11,339 nucleotides of DNA from Ruminococcus sp. (lineage in GTDB: Bacteria; Bacillota; Clostridia; Oscillospirales; Ruminococcaceae), in NCBI GenBank assembly GCA_014799765.1, contig JAAVHK010000058.1:1-11339 (forward strand). The letters run 5' to 3'. Below are positions 1 through 6,547 of the stretch, piece after piece (position 1 is the first letter of the stretch; each line of letters opens with the position of its first letter). A program made the translations under genes and the position numbers. Below the pieces are notes generated by a model. The model did no database searches. It was not told where the DNA came from and saw nothing but the letters and a program-made list of their open reading frames with translations.

Positions 1-117
1 CAATCGCCCGGTTTGAAATCGGACATACTCCACAGAAATTACCCGACATACCGTCGGCAACCTTCTGCTTCCTCGCATATCTTCTGACAGTCTGGTACAC
101 ACTGTGTACTCAACGGA
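1..117 (-). ncRNA. Structured RNA at left edge, probable 5' leader of an operon beyond the window (partial)
   Basis: Read on the minus strand, the RNA starts with CTCCGTTGAG just after a strong promoter and has no convincing ORF. Several helices can be drawn: ACAGU with ACUGU (loop holds GUGUACC), an alternative GUACAC/GUGUAC hairpin, CAGAA with UUCUG enclosing CCGAC/GUCGG, GUCCG with CGGGC, and a long-range pairing of the 5' CUCC with GGAG. Nested helices right after a strong promoter fit a cis-acting leader, for example of a ribosomal protein operon (S10-type is my best guess, weakly held), or a stand-alone small RNA. I cannot assign a family with confidence. The downstream gene lies left of position 1. 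Confidence 0.5.
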
Positions 118-121
118 GATT

Positions 122-150
122 ATTATATCACACTTTTACGGATAATGCAA
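122..150 (-). promoter_or_regulatory. Strong sigma-A promoter for the left-edge RNA
   Basis: On the minus strand, -35 TTGCAT (150-145) and -10 TATAAT (127-122) are 17 nt apart, with a TGA extended -10 (130-128). Directly upstream of the -35 lies an uninterrupted A17 tract (169-153), exactly where an UP element would sit. The start is expected near 117-115. The combination suggests a highly expressed transcript. Confidence 0.85.
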
Positions 151-230
151 CCTTTTTTTTTTTTTTTTTCCGTAAATACTGTAAATTTTTATTTAATATA
201 AAAAATATTTTAATTATATATCCTGAAGCA

Positions 231-254
231 AGACCTCTTTATATAAAGAGGTCT
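231..254 (-). terminator. 24-nt perfect palindrome after the acyltransferase gene, weak terminator candidate
   Basis: AGACCTCTTTAT is followed by its exact reverse complement. It begins 7 nt past the acyltransferase stop. On the minus strand the hairpin is followed by TGCTTCAGG, a poor U tract, so termination may be weak. The rest of 170-230 is very AT-rich and shows nothing else I can name. Confidence 0.45.
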
Positions 255-261
255 GATAAAA

Positions 262-1485
262 TTATTCTTCTGCAACGACGGTTTTTCCGGCTTTTATTTT
301 CTGAATCAGTTTCTTGATAAGGAACTCACAGAGATTATACAGATTATGTATAACAAGTCCGCATACAAGCGAAAGCAGGAAATTTTTTCCTATTATCTCG
401 ATAGCGTGTGACCATCTGTCATATACAACCGGATATTTTTCATTGAAATCGCCGTAATATTTAGCATCGAAAATATATGAAATAAGATACGTTCCGAAAG
501 TAACGCCCGAAAGCTGTCTGAGTATGAATTTTACTACTTTGTTATTTGTTTTTATATCGAACAATAACATAAATGTGAATACCGCAAGCAGATATACCGG
601 ATATGTTCCATAGTCGTTGAAATGCCAGGAAGTAAATCTGTTGTTATTGTCGACATCTGCCAATGACTGTTTATACGTACTGGCGGTCAGGAAAAATAAA
701 CTTAAAGCGTATCCGGCAAAAACAAGCAGTTTATTTTTTATATTGCATTTAGGCGGATATTCACGGATAAACGCACCGGCGAAGTAGTAGGCGAAAGGCC
801 ATGCACCGTTGAGATAATCCGGCAGAAGTTTTATCTGATTGTCACGTTCAAAACCGATAAACAGACTTCTTGCAAAGACTGTCAGTAATGCAGATGTCAC
901 AACAAGTATGAATTTCTGTTTTTTCGTCTCCAGACCGTTGAAAGCAAGGTTAAGAAACGGTATGCACAGGAAAATTGAAATATAATAGCATACATACCAT
1001 GCGTAATTGGCGTTGCTGTACTGTAGAAATCCTTTTAAGACCGTCCATTTGTCACTGAAATCAGTACCGTATTTATCGTGATTGAATTTCATACAGATTA
1101 TACTTATTACAATATATATGACTATTATCTTCACGATACCAAGATAATATTTACCGCTCAGTTTCTTGTTTTTCATAAGATAGCCGGTACATATCATGAA
1201 AAGCGGTACACACGTATACGAAAGCCACCGGCACGCTATGGGAATTATAAATTTAGAATCCGTAATGGGTTCGCCGTACATACCGTCATGCAGATATGTA
1301 TGAACGCATATAACCATAAACATAGCAAGAATTTTAACAATGTCAATTCCTGCATAATACGGCTTGACCGGTTTCGGCGGTTTTTCCGGTACTTCTTCAG
1401 TGACGACAGTTTCTTCTGCTACTGCCATGACTGTTCCGGAAATATTTGTTTCTGCTTCGGGATTCAGATTTTTTTCTTCAATCAA
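262..1485 (-). CDS. Membrane acyltransferase, acyltransferase-3 family (OafA/WecH-like)
   Basis: Likely an integral-membrane acyltransferase that transfers acetyl or a similar acyl group to a surface glycan or other envelope acceptor; the substrate cannot be read from the sequence. After a roughly 43-residue charged, Pro-rich N-terminus ending KPPKPVKP comes the family's first-helix signature, YAGIDIVKILAMF followed by VICVHTYLHD, with the conserved His. About ten hydrophobic helices follow, and about 407 residues is normal for the family. Start choice: the ORF can open at GTG 1494, but the ribosome site AGGAG (1498-1494) overlaps that codon. AGGAG lies 8 nt before an in-frame TTG at 1485, which I prefer. 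The gene has its own promoter and no operon partner in view. Confidence 0.85.
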   Translation of the reverse strand: MIEEKNLNPEAETNISGTVMAVAEETVVTEEVPEKPPKPVKPYYAGIDIVKILAMFMVICVHTYLHDGMYGEPITDSKFIIPIACRWLSYTCVPLFMICTGYLMKNKKLSGKYYLGIVKIIVIYIVISIICMKFNHDKYGTDFSDKWTVLKGFLQYSNANYAWYVCYYISIFLCIPFLNLAFNGLETKKQKFILVVTSALLTVFARSLFIGFERDNQIKLLPDYLNGAWPFAYYFAGAFIREYPPKCNIKNKLLVFAGYALSLFFLTASTYKQSLADVDNNNRFTSWHFNDYGTYPVYLLAVFTFMLLFDIKTNNKVVKFILRQLSGVTFGTYLISYIFDAKYYGDFNEKYPVVYDRWSHAIEIIGKNFLLSLVCGLVIHNLYNLCEFLIKKLIQKIKAGKTVVAEE

Positions 1486-1530
1486 TTTCACCACTCCTGA
1501 TAATTTAATGTGTCAACAATGACCAATTAA

Positions 1531-1559
1531 ATTATACACTGAAAAAAGAATGATGTCAA
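1531..1559 (-). promoter_or_regulatory. Consensus sigma-A promoter of the acyltransferase gene
   Basis: Minus strand: TTGACA (1559-1554), 17-nt spacer, TATAAT (1536-1531), both boxes perfect. The start is expected near 1524, giving a roughly 40-nt leader. The leader holds a small GTCA-TTGT-TGAC dyad (1523-1512) of unknown meaning. Confidence 0.88.
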
Positions 1560-1770
1560 TACTTTTATCAGGACATATTTTTTTATTTAAAAAAGAAAAA
1601 TCGAATCTATATAATCAGTTGCTTACCGTCAAAAATATGCCCCGATAAAAAGCCCCTTTCATAAATATAGACGTTTCAGAAATAAGATAATCTCACATTT
1701 TTTTAAAGAATTTTTTAAAAACGTGATTATGTACAAAAAAACAGTCAATAATTTGTTGATAATAAACAAA
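1560..1770. other. AT-rich intergenic spacer between divergent promoters
   Basis: This is the central part of the 370-nt gap between the acyltransferase and trpB2-like genes. It is mostly A/T runs (for example TTTTTTAAAGAATTTTTTAAAA near 1700-1720) with one GC island at 1637-1660, where GCCCC occurs twice. I see no ORF with a ribosome site, no riboswitch or T-box signature and no terminator. Confidence 0.5.
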
Positions 1771-1795
1771 GCATAGTATAATATTTTCCGGACAC

Positions 1796-1824
1796 TTGAC
1801 ATTATCCGGTATTCGTGATAAAAT
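1796..1824 (+). promoter_or_regulatory. Sigma-A promoter of the trpB2-like gene
   Basis: TTGACA (1796-1801), 17-nt spacer, TAAAAT (1819-1824) with a TGA extended -10 (1816-1818). The -35 lies between inverted CCGGA (1788-1792) and TCCGG (1805-1809), a possible operator. A weaker second candidate lies upstream: TTGTTG (1753-1758), 18 nt, TATAAT (1777-1782). No attenuator or T-box is visible in the roughly 33-nt leader. Confidence 0.8.
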
Positions 1825-1863
1825 TTTTTTGTATAAAATCTCAGAAAAGGAGAATTTCCTATT

Positions 1864-3234
1864 ATGTCAGAAAAAATCCCGTACAAAATATATCTCGAAG
1901 AACACGAAATGCCGAAACAGTGGTATAACGTCCGTGCGGATATGAAGAAAAAACCTGCTCCGCTTCTCAATCCCGCAACGCTCAGACCTTGTACCGCTGA
2001 GGAACTTGGCAATGTTTTCTGTGACGAACTCGTTAAACAGGAACTCAATGAAACAGACAGATATATTGATATTCCGGAAGAAATTCAGGAATTTTATAAA
2101 ATGTATCGTCCGTCACCGCTTGTAAGGGCGTACTGTCTCGAAAAGAAACTCGATACTCCGGCAAAAATCTACTACAAATTCGAGGGCAACAACACAAGCG
2201 GAAGTCACAAGTTAAACTCCGCTATCGCACAGGCATACTACGCTAAACAACAAGGTCTGAAAGGCGTAACCACCGAAACCGGAGCAGGTCAGTGGGGTAC
2301 AGCTCTTTCAATGGCGTGTTCGTATTTTGATTTGGACTGTCAGGTATATATGGTAAAGTGTTCCTATGAACAGAAACCTTTCCGCCGTGAAGTAATGCGT
2401 ACTTACGGTGCAAATGTAACACCCTCACCGTCGAATACTACCGAAGTAGGCAGAAAAATACTCGCTGAATTTCCCGATACTAACGGAAGTCTCGGATGTG
2501 CTATATCCGAAGCAGTAGAAAAAGCTACTACACAAGACGGTTATCGTTATGTACTCGGTAGCGTTCTGTCTCAGGTACTTCTGCACCAGTCTGTAATAGG
2601 TATGGAATCTAAAATTGCTATGGACAAGTACGGTATAACACCGGATATAATAATAGGTTGTGCCGGTGGTGGTTCAAATCTCGGCGGACTTATTTCGCCA
2701 TTCATGGGTGAGAAGTTAAGAGGCGAAAAAGATTACAGATTCATTGCGGTTGAACCGGCATCATGTCCGAGTTTAACAAGAGGTGTTTACGCTTACGATT
2801 TCTGCGACACCGGTAAAGTATGTCCATTACAGAAAATGTACACACTTGGTAGCGGATTTATGCCTTCTGCAAACCACGCCGGAGGTCTGAGGTATCACGG
2901 TATGAGTGCGGTACTCTCCGAACTCTATGACCAAGGTCTTATGGAAGCCGTATCTGTAGAACAGACATCAGTATTTGAATCCGCCCAGCAGTTCGCAAGG
3001 GTTGAGGGTATTTTACCTGCTCCTGAAAGCAGTCACGCTATAAAATGTGCTATCGACGAGGCTATAAAGTGCAAGGAAACCGGCGAGGAAAAAACTATAC
3101 TCTTCGGACTTACCGGAACAGGTTACTTTGATATGTATGCTTACGGTGCATACAACGACGGCAGAATGTCCGACTATATCCCGACAGACGAGGAATTACA
3201 GAAATCTTTCGATACACTCCCGAAAATAGATTAA
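1864..3234 (+). CDS. trpB2: TrpB2-type tryptophan synthase beta chain (PLP-dependent)
   Basis: Pyridoxal-phosphate enzyme expected to condense indole with serine (or O-phosphoserine) to tryptophan in the cytoplasm. At 456 residues it is longer than classical TrpB (about 400) and matches the TrpB2 class. PSPLVRA (83-89) resembles the substrate-end motif; SGSHKLNSA (112-120) carries the Schiff-base lysine K116; ETGAGQWG (138-145) holds the catalytic Glu region; GCAGGGSNLGG (265-275) is the phosphate-binding loop. The ATG follows AGGAG at an 11-nt spacing. It has its own promoter and terminator and no trpA or other trp gene beside it. TrpB2 proteins are known to act without TrpA, so indole salvage is a reasonable inference. 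The mid-region is conserved enough that I do not expect another PLP activity. Confidence 0.93.
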   Translation: MSEKIPYKIYLEEHEMPKQWYNVRADMKKKPAPLLNPATLRPCTAEELGNVFCDELVKQELNETDRYIDIPEEIQEFYKMYRPSPLVRAYCLEKKLDTPAKIYYKFEGNNTSGSHKLNSAIAQAYYAKQQGLKGVTTETGAGQWGTALSMACSYFDLDCQVYMVKCSYEQKPFRREVMRTYGANVTPSPSNTTEVGRKILAEFPDTNGSLGCAISEAVEKATTQDGYRYVLGSVLSQVLLHQSVIGMESKIAMDKYGITPDIIIGCAGGGSNLGGLISPFMGEKLRGEKDYRFIAVEPASCPSLTRGVYAYDFCDTGKVCPLQKMYTLGSGFMPSANHAGGLRYHGMSAVLSELYDQGLMEAVSVEQTSVFESAQQFARVEGILPAPESSHAIKCAIDEAIKCKETGEEKTILFGLTGTGYFDMYAYGAYNDGRMSDYIPTDEELQKSFDTLPKID

Positions 3235-3242
3235 TAAAACAG

Positions 3243-3280
3243 AAACCGCACTGACTTTTATAAGCCGGTGCGGTTTTAAT
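3243..3280. terminator. Bidirectional intrinsic terminator between trpB2 and the XRE regulator
   Basis: AAACCGCAC (3243-3251) pairs perfectly with GTGCGGTTT (3268-3276), a 9-bp GC-centred stem with a 16-nt loop. The plus strand continues TTTTAATTTC; the minus strand continues TCTGTTTTATT. It can serve both convergent genes. Confidence 0.88.
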
Positions 3281-3281
3281 T

Positions 3282-3983
3282 TCAGTATTTTTCACGGATA
3301 CGGGCTATTTTTTCCTCGCTATGCTTTATGAGGTTAAGTAATGATGATGAATACTGTGCGTAATCTTTCTGTAGGGTTGAGGTGGTTACGTAAAGAGTAT
3401 CGAAATCTTTCACACTGTCGTTACCGTCAAGAGATATACCACTTGAAGCGGATTTTATATTAGCTTCACTCATAGCTATGATTGCATCTGCACTGTCGTT
3501 GGCAATTACTTTAGGAATACGGAACAATTTCTGGTCATTATGCGGATTGGCATTATATACTATCCGGAAAAGTTTATAGACCGTCAGCATTAAATAAGTA
3601 GAGACTTCCTTTATAAGAGTTATACTGTTGGCTTTCTGTGCGAAGCTGAACAGCAGACTGATTGAATTATTTACAATACGTCTGTTGAAGTTTATAATCT
3701 TTGGTGAAGGCATTTCAAGTTTATTGTTGCCGTCGTCGTCGGGAATGTCCTCAATAGTTATATTTTTACCGTCCGGTTCGGGAGTACGTCCTAAAAGATA
3801 GTCGCACGATACGTTATAGTAATCCGCTATCTTGACAAGAAAACTAAGTCCGCATTCACGGATACCCTTTTCATAGTGCGAAAGTAACGCCTGTGATATA
3901 CCTAAATCATTTGCCGCCTGTTTCTGACTGATATGATGTTCCTTACGCTGTAATGTTATGATTCTTGCAAAATCTGAGTTCAT
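3282..3983 (-). CDS. XRE-family helix-turn-helix transcriptional regulator
   Basis: DNA-binding regulator of 233 residues. Residues about 6-62 form a Cro/C1-type HTH: ITLQRKEHHISQKQAANDLG, then SQALLSHYEKG and CGLSFLVKIADYYNVSCDYL. The KIADYYNVSCDYLLGR stretch is typical of Firmicutes XRE proteins. The remaining roughly 165 residues match no sensor domain I can name and lack the peptidase signature of ImmA or LexA. The start ATG has an excellent AGGAGG (3998-3993) at a 9-nt spacing. It is monocistronic and divergent from the histidine phosphatase operon, so it may regulate that operon or itself; this is inference from layout. A phage-repressor origin is possible but no phage gene is nearby. 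Confidence 0.88.
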   Translation of the reverse strand: MNSDFARIITLQRKEHHISQKQAANDLGISQALLSHYEKGIRECGLSFLVKIADYYNVSCDYLLGRTPEPDGKNITIEDIPDDDGNNKLEMPSPKIINFNRRIVNNSISLLFSFAQKANSITLIKEVSTYLMLTVYKLFRIVYNANPHNDQKLFRIPKVIANDSADAIIAMSEANIKSASSGISLDGNDSVKDFDTLYVTTSTLQKDYAQYSSSLLNLIKHSEEKIARIREKY

Positions 3984-4020
3984 TTTAATAAACCTCCTGA
4001 AATAATGTAATCCAATATAT

Positions 4021-4049
4021 ATTATAATACATTTTGTATAATATGTAAA
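4021..4049 (-). promoter_or_regulatory. Promoter of the XRE regulator with an internal dyad
   Basis: Minus strand: TTTACA (4049-4044), 17 nt, TATAAT (4026-4021). The spacer carries the dyad ATACA-TTT-TGTAT (4027-4039 on plus), which looks like an operator and could be where the HTH protein represses its own gene. Autoregulation is inferred only. Confidence 0.75.
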
Positions 4050-4158
4050 TATGGTGAAATATGAAATAATTTCCGGATTTCTGACAAACTTTTCATTATA
4101 TTTGCCGGAAGTTAAAAAAAAACATCTGTTTTTTATGCACTTTGACCATACATTTCAC

Positions 4159-4187
4159 TTGACAAAAAACTTCAGGAATACTATAAT
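4159..4187 (+). promoter_or_regulatory. Consensus sigma-A promoter of the phosphatase-luxS operon
   Basis: TTGACA (4159-4164), 17-nt spacer, TATAAT (4182-4187), both perfect. The start is expected near 4194. It lies inside the longest ORF that could be drawn for the histidine phosphatase, and so argues against any start upstream of about 4194. Confidence 0.88.
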
Positions 4188-4218
4188 TAATTATACGGTC
4201 TTGAAAGGATTGATTAAT

Positions 4219-4854
4219 ATTAAAGGTTACAGAATAAGTGTTATCCGGCACGGCATGACCGTCGCCAATGAAAAAGGTATCTACATAGGAAAAACAGATA
4301 TTCCGCTGTCAGATAAGGGCGGAGCTGAATTAGCTTCAAAAATGGATGAGTTCGATTATCCGATAGTACACAGAGTATATAGTTCACCGCTGAAAAGATG
4401 TACCGAAACGGCTGACATACTTTTTCCGGAAACTCAACTTGTTACGGTAGATGATTTACGTGAAACAGACTTCGGAGACTTTGAAAACAAAAGCGTTGAC
4501 GAGTTGATAAAAAATCCGGATTATCTGAAATGGCTGAAAGGTGGTACGGATTCCCACGCTCCTAACGGTGAGAGCCTACAGCAGATGACCGCACGGACTT
4601 ACAAGGCGATTCATAATATAATAATCGACATGATGAACGACGGCATCACAAACAGTGCGATAATCACACATGGTGGCATAATCTCGAATATGCTGTTGTG
4701 TTTCGGACTGCCTAAATATAATCCCGATGTTCTTACAGCACCGTTCGGCGAGGGTTTCGACATTCTTGTTACTGCTCAGATGTGGTTAAATTCACAGGCG
4801 TTTGAAATTTTAGGTTACTGTCCGTATAATAAAGTACCGGAAGAATTTCTGTAA
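4219..4854 (+). CDS. Histidine phosphatase family protein (phosphoglycerate mutase-like), probable ATT start
   Basis: Cytoplasmic phosphatase of the two-His superfamily (PhoE/CobC/GpmB type); the substrate is unknown. With the start used here it is 211 residues, typical of the family. Catalytic features: R10-H11-G in VIRHGMTVANEKG, a second-Arg region in YSSPLKRCTETAD (R60), E82 in DLRETDFGDFE, and H151 in ITHGGIISNML. Start: the frame is open back to ATG 4051, but a consensus promoter at 4159-4187 lies inside that stretch, and the first ATG after it (4255) would remove the RHG motif. The ribosome site AAAGGA (4204-4209) lies 9 nt before ATT 4219, giving an N-terminus (M)KGYRISVIRHG. In-frame TTG at 4201 or 4210 are alternatives but have worse spacing. 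It is first in an operon with a membrane protein, a pseudouridine synthase and luxS. Confidence 0.85.
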   Translation: MKGYRISVIRHGMTVANEKGIYIGKTDIPLSDKGGAELASKMDEFDYPIVHRVYSSPLKRCTETADILFPETQLVTVDDLRETDFGDFENKSVDELIKNPDYLKWLKGGTDSHAPNGESLQQMTARTYKAIHNIIIDMMNDGITNSAIITHGGIISNMLLCFGLPKYNPDVLTAPFGEGFDILVTAQMWLNSQAFEILGYCPYNKVPEEFL

Positions 4855-4911
4855 TTGAATATTTTTACAGTTTCTGTGACATAATATATCTAAAAATTCC
4901 GGAGGTATATT

Positions 4912-5772
4912 ATGAAATTACATGAACTGATTAAATATTCAAAGGCTTTACTTAAACATAAACGCATAAGCACTGTTATAATATGTTTAATTCCGTTTCT
5001 TCCGGAAATATTTTTCAGGTCTGTAGAAGCTACAGTCTATAGCCTGTTGATTTATGTCGGGGAAATACAACCTGTTGAACTTTTCAGCGGTGAAAATCCA
5101 CTACAGGTTACTATCGCCGTATTTACCATGATACTACGGTGGCTGACCACCGCACCCCTTGTATATGTATCGGCATACAGATTATGTGAAATATGTTACG
5201 ATAATGACCATTTTACGCCATTGTCGGAAATATTCGTGAACGGCAGAAATTTCGGCAGAAGTCTTGCATTGTCGTTGTGGACTAAATTTATAGGTATACT
5301 CGCACTTGTTCCCGCCGGTATATGCGGACTTATAACTTACTATCTTATCATGCATACAGATGATTTATTCATAGTGGTACAGGCTGTAGTGTTCACGATA
5401 TTATCGCTGTATTTCTGGCTGAACATCCGCCTGACGCTTTTTGTAGTACCTTTTCTTATGGCACACTTCCCACAGAAAAGTGTGTTCCGGTCAGTATTGT
5501 ATGCTTTCCGGTTCATGCGTGGACGGCATTCAGGTATGATTAAACTTTTTATCACCTACTTTTTCCCTGTAATCATACCCCTGACTTCTCTTTACTTTCT
5601 GCCGGAACTTATGACGGCTTTTTCTTTAAGCATTTCCATTTACGTGAGGGAGGACGACTATTCTGAAAGAATTAAAATTAACCGTAAATTCAAAAAATCC
5701 GATGACCCTGCAAAAATTTCTTACAGAAAAAAAAGACGTTTCACGGCGTTTACTCACCAGACTGAAACGTGA
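4912..5772 (+). CDS. Multi-pass membrane protein of unknown function
   Basis: 286 residues with about five hydrophobic regions (roughly 21-36, 65-90, 121-146, 152-182, 208-245), a basic N-terminus and a long Lys/Arg-rich C-terminal tail (246-286). I do not recognise the family; the layout is somewhat like small DUF975-type Firmicutes membrane proteins, but I would not assign it. The start ATG has GGAGG (4901-4905) 6 nt upstream. It lies 57 nt after the phosphatase gene with no convincing promoter between them, so they are probably co-transcribed. Oddity: its last 113 nt overlap the inferred start of the pseudouridine synthase gene. The basic tail is encoded entirely by this dual-coding stretch, so the tail may be a late extension rather than a conserved domain. 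Confidence 0.8.
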   Translation: MKLHELIKYSKALLKHKRISTVIICLIPFLPEIFFRSVEATVYSLLIYVGEIQPVELFSGENPLQVTIAVFTMILRWLTTAPLVYVSAYRLCEICYDNDHFTPLSEIFVNGRNFGRSLALSLWTKFIGILALVPAGICGLITYYLIMHTDDLFIVVQAVVFTILSLYFWLNIRLTLFVVPFLMAHFPQKSVFRSVLYAFRFMRGRHSGMIKLFITYFFPVIIPLTSLYFLPELMTAFSLSISIYVREDDYSERIKINRKFKKSDDPAKISYRKKRRFTAFTHQTET

Positions 5773-6547
5773 GGAAAACGGCATTACTCGTAACGGTACG
5801 ACAATACGCACGATTGATACTGTTTACGACGGTGACGTAATTATTCTGAAAATAAATGACAGTAAATTTCTTGAACCTAATCCGCAACTTGATATTCCGG
5901 TGGCTTTTGAAAATGAAAATCTCGTTATTTTCGATAAACCTGCCGGAATACCTGTACACCCGTCCATAAAACATCAGGGCGATACAGTCGGTAATTATTT
6001 TGCGTATCTGTATCCGGAACTTACTTTCAGACCGGTAAACCGTCTTGACAAGGATACTTCCGGACTTGTAATAATCGCAAAAAATCCGTTTTCCGCAAAT
6101 ATTTTACAGAAATCATGTAAAAAAACATATTATGCGATAGTCCACGGAATAACAGATATTTCCGGTACTGTCAACGCACCTATCGCACGTGAATGCGAAT
6201 CAATAATAGTACGGTGTGTCCGTCCGGACGGTCAGACGGCAGTTACACACTACAGACGTATCACCCATAGTGAAAAATATTCACTTCTTGAAATACATCT
6301 TGAAACCGGACGCACTCACCAGATAAGAGTACATTTTTCGCATATCGGTCACGCCCTCGCCGGTGATGACCTCTATGGCGGAAAACGTGACGATATTTCA
6401 AGACAGGCTCTTCACTGTGGTATGATGTCTTTCAGAAATCCAATCACGGACGAATTTATAACTGTAAAGTCGGATATCCCCGACGATATGAAAAATCTAA
6501 TGAACGGAGTTTTTTTTAATGGAAAAAATAGCAAGTTTTCAGGTTGA
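5660..6547 (+). CDS. RluA-family RNA pseudouridine synthase, probable ATT (or CTG) start
   Basis: Converts uridine to pseudouridine in rRNA or tRNA; the target base cannot be told. An S4-like N-terminal region (LQKFLTEKKDVSRRLLTRLK, then GITRNG) precedes the catalytic domain with FDKPAGIPVHPS and the hallmark NRLDKDTSGLVIIAKN, whose Asp is the catalytic residue. ETGRTHQIRVHF and the HCG motif are also present. Start: ATG 5702 has no ribosome site and cuts the S4 domain short. In frame upstream, codons read (I)LKELKLTVNSKNPM, as in homologues. GGGAGG (5648-5653) lies 6 nt before ATT 5660 and 9 nt before CTG 5663, with an in-frame TGA at 5645. The gene overlaps its upstream neighbour by 113 nt and luxS by 29 nt. 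The stop position depends on a T8 run at 6510-6517. Confidence 0.88.
   Translation: MLKELKLTVNSKNPMTLQKFLTEKKDVSRRLLTRLKREENGITRNGTTIRTIDTVYDGDVIILKINDSKFLEPNPQLDIPVAFENENLVIFDKPAGIPVHPSIKHQGDTVGNYFAYLYPELTFRPVNRLDKDTSGLVIIAKNPFSANILQKSCKKTYYAIVHGITDISGTVNAPIARECESIIVRCVRPDGQTAVTHYRRITHSEKYSLLEIHLETGRTHQIRVHFSHIGHALAGDDLYGGKRDDISRQALHCGMMSFRNPITDEFITVKSDIPDDMKNLMNGVFFNGKNSKFSG

Noticed and set aside
153..169. T17 run as a plus-strand terminator tail
   Set aside because: No stable hairpin precedes it on the plus strand; as A17 on the minus strand it fits an UP-like element next to the promoter.
1078..1500. 140-codon plus-strand ORF
   Set aside because: It is entirely antisense to the acyltransferase, has a His/Tyr/Phe-rich composition typical of a mirrored frame, and has no ribosome site.
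1637..1660. Repeated GCCCC island as a riboswitch or binding site
   Set aside because: Only two short repeats, with no supporting helices or known consensus.
1659..2048. 129-codon minus-strand ORF over the trpB2 promoter and 5' end
   Set aside because: It covers a perfect plus-strand promoter and a clearly coding region; its product has no recognisable features and no ribosome site.
4051..4218. 56-codon upstream extension of the histidine phosphatase
   Set aside because: It contains a consensus promoter and AT runs, does not look like coding sequence, and would make the protein longer than its family.
4855..4890. Possible promoter before the membrane protein gene
   Set aside because: TTGAAT and CATAAT are 19 nt apart, and TTTACA pairs with no good -10; too weak to call.
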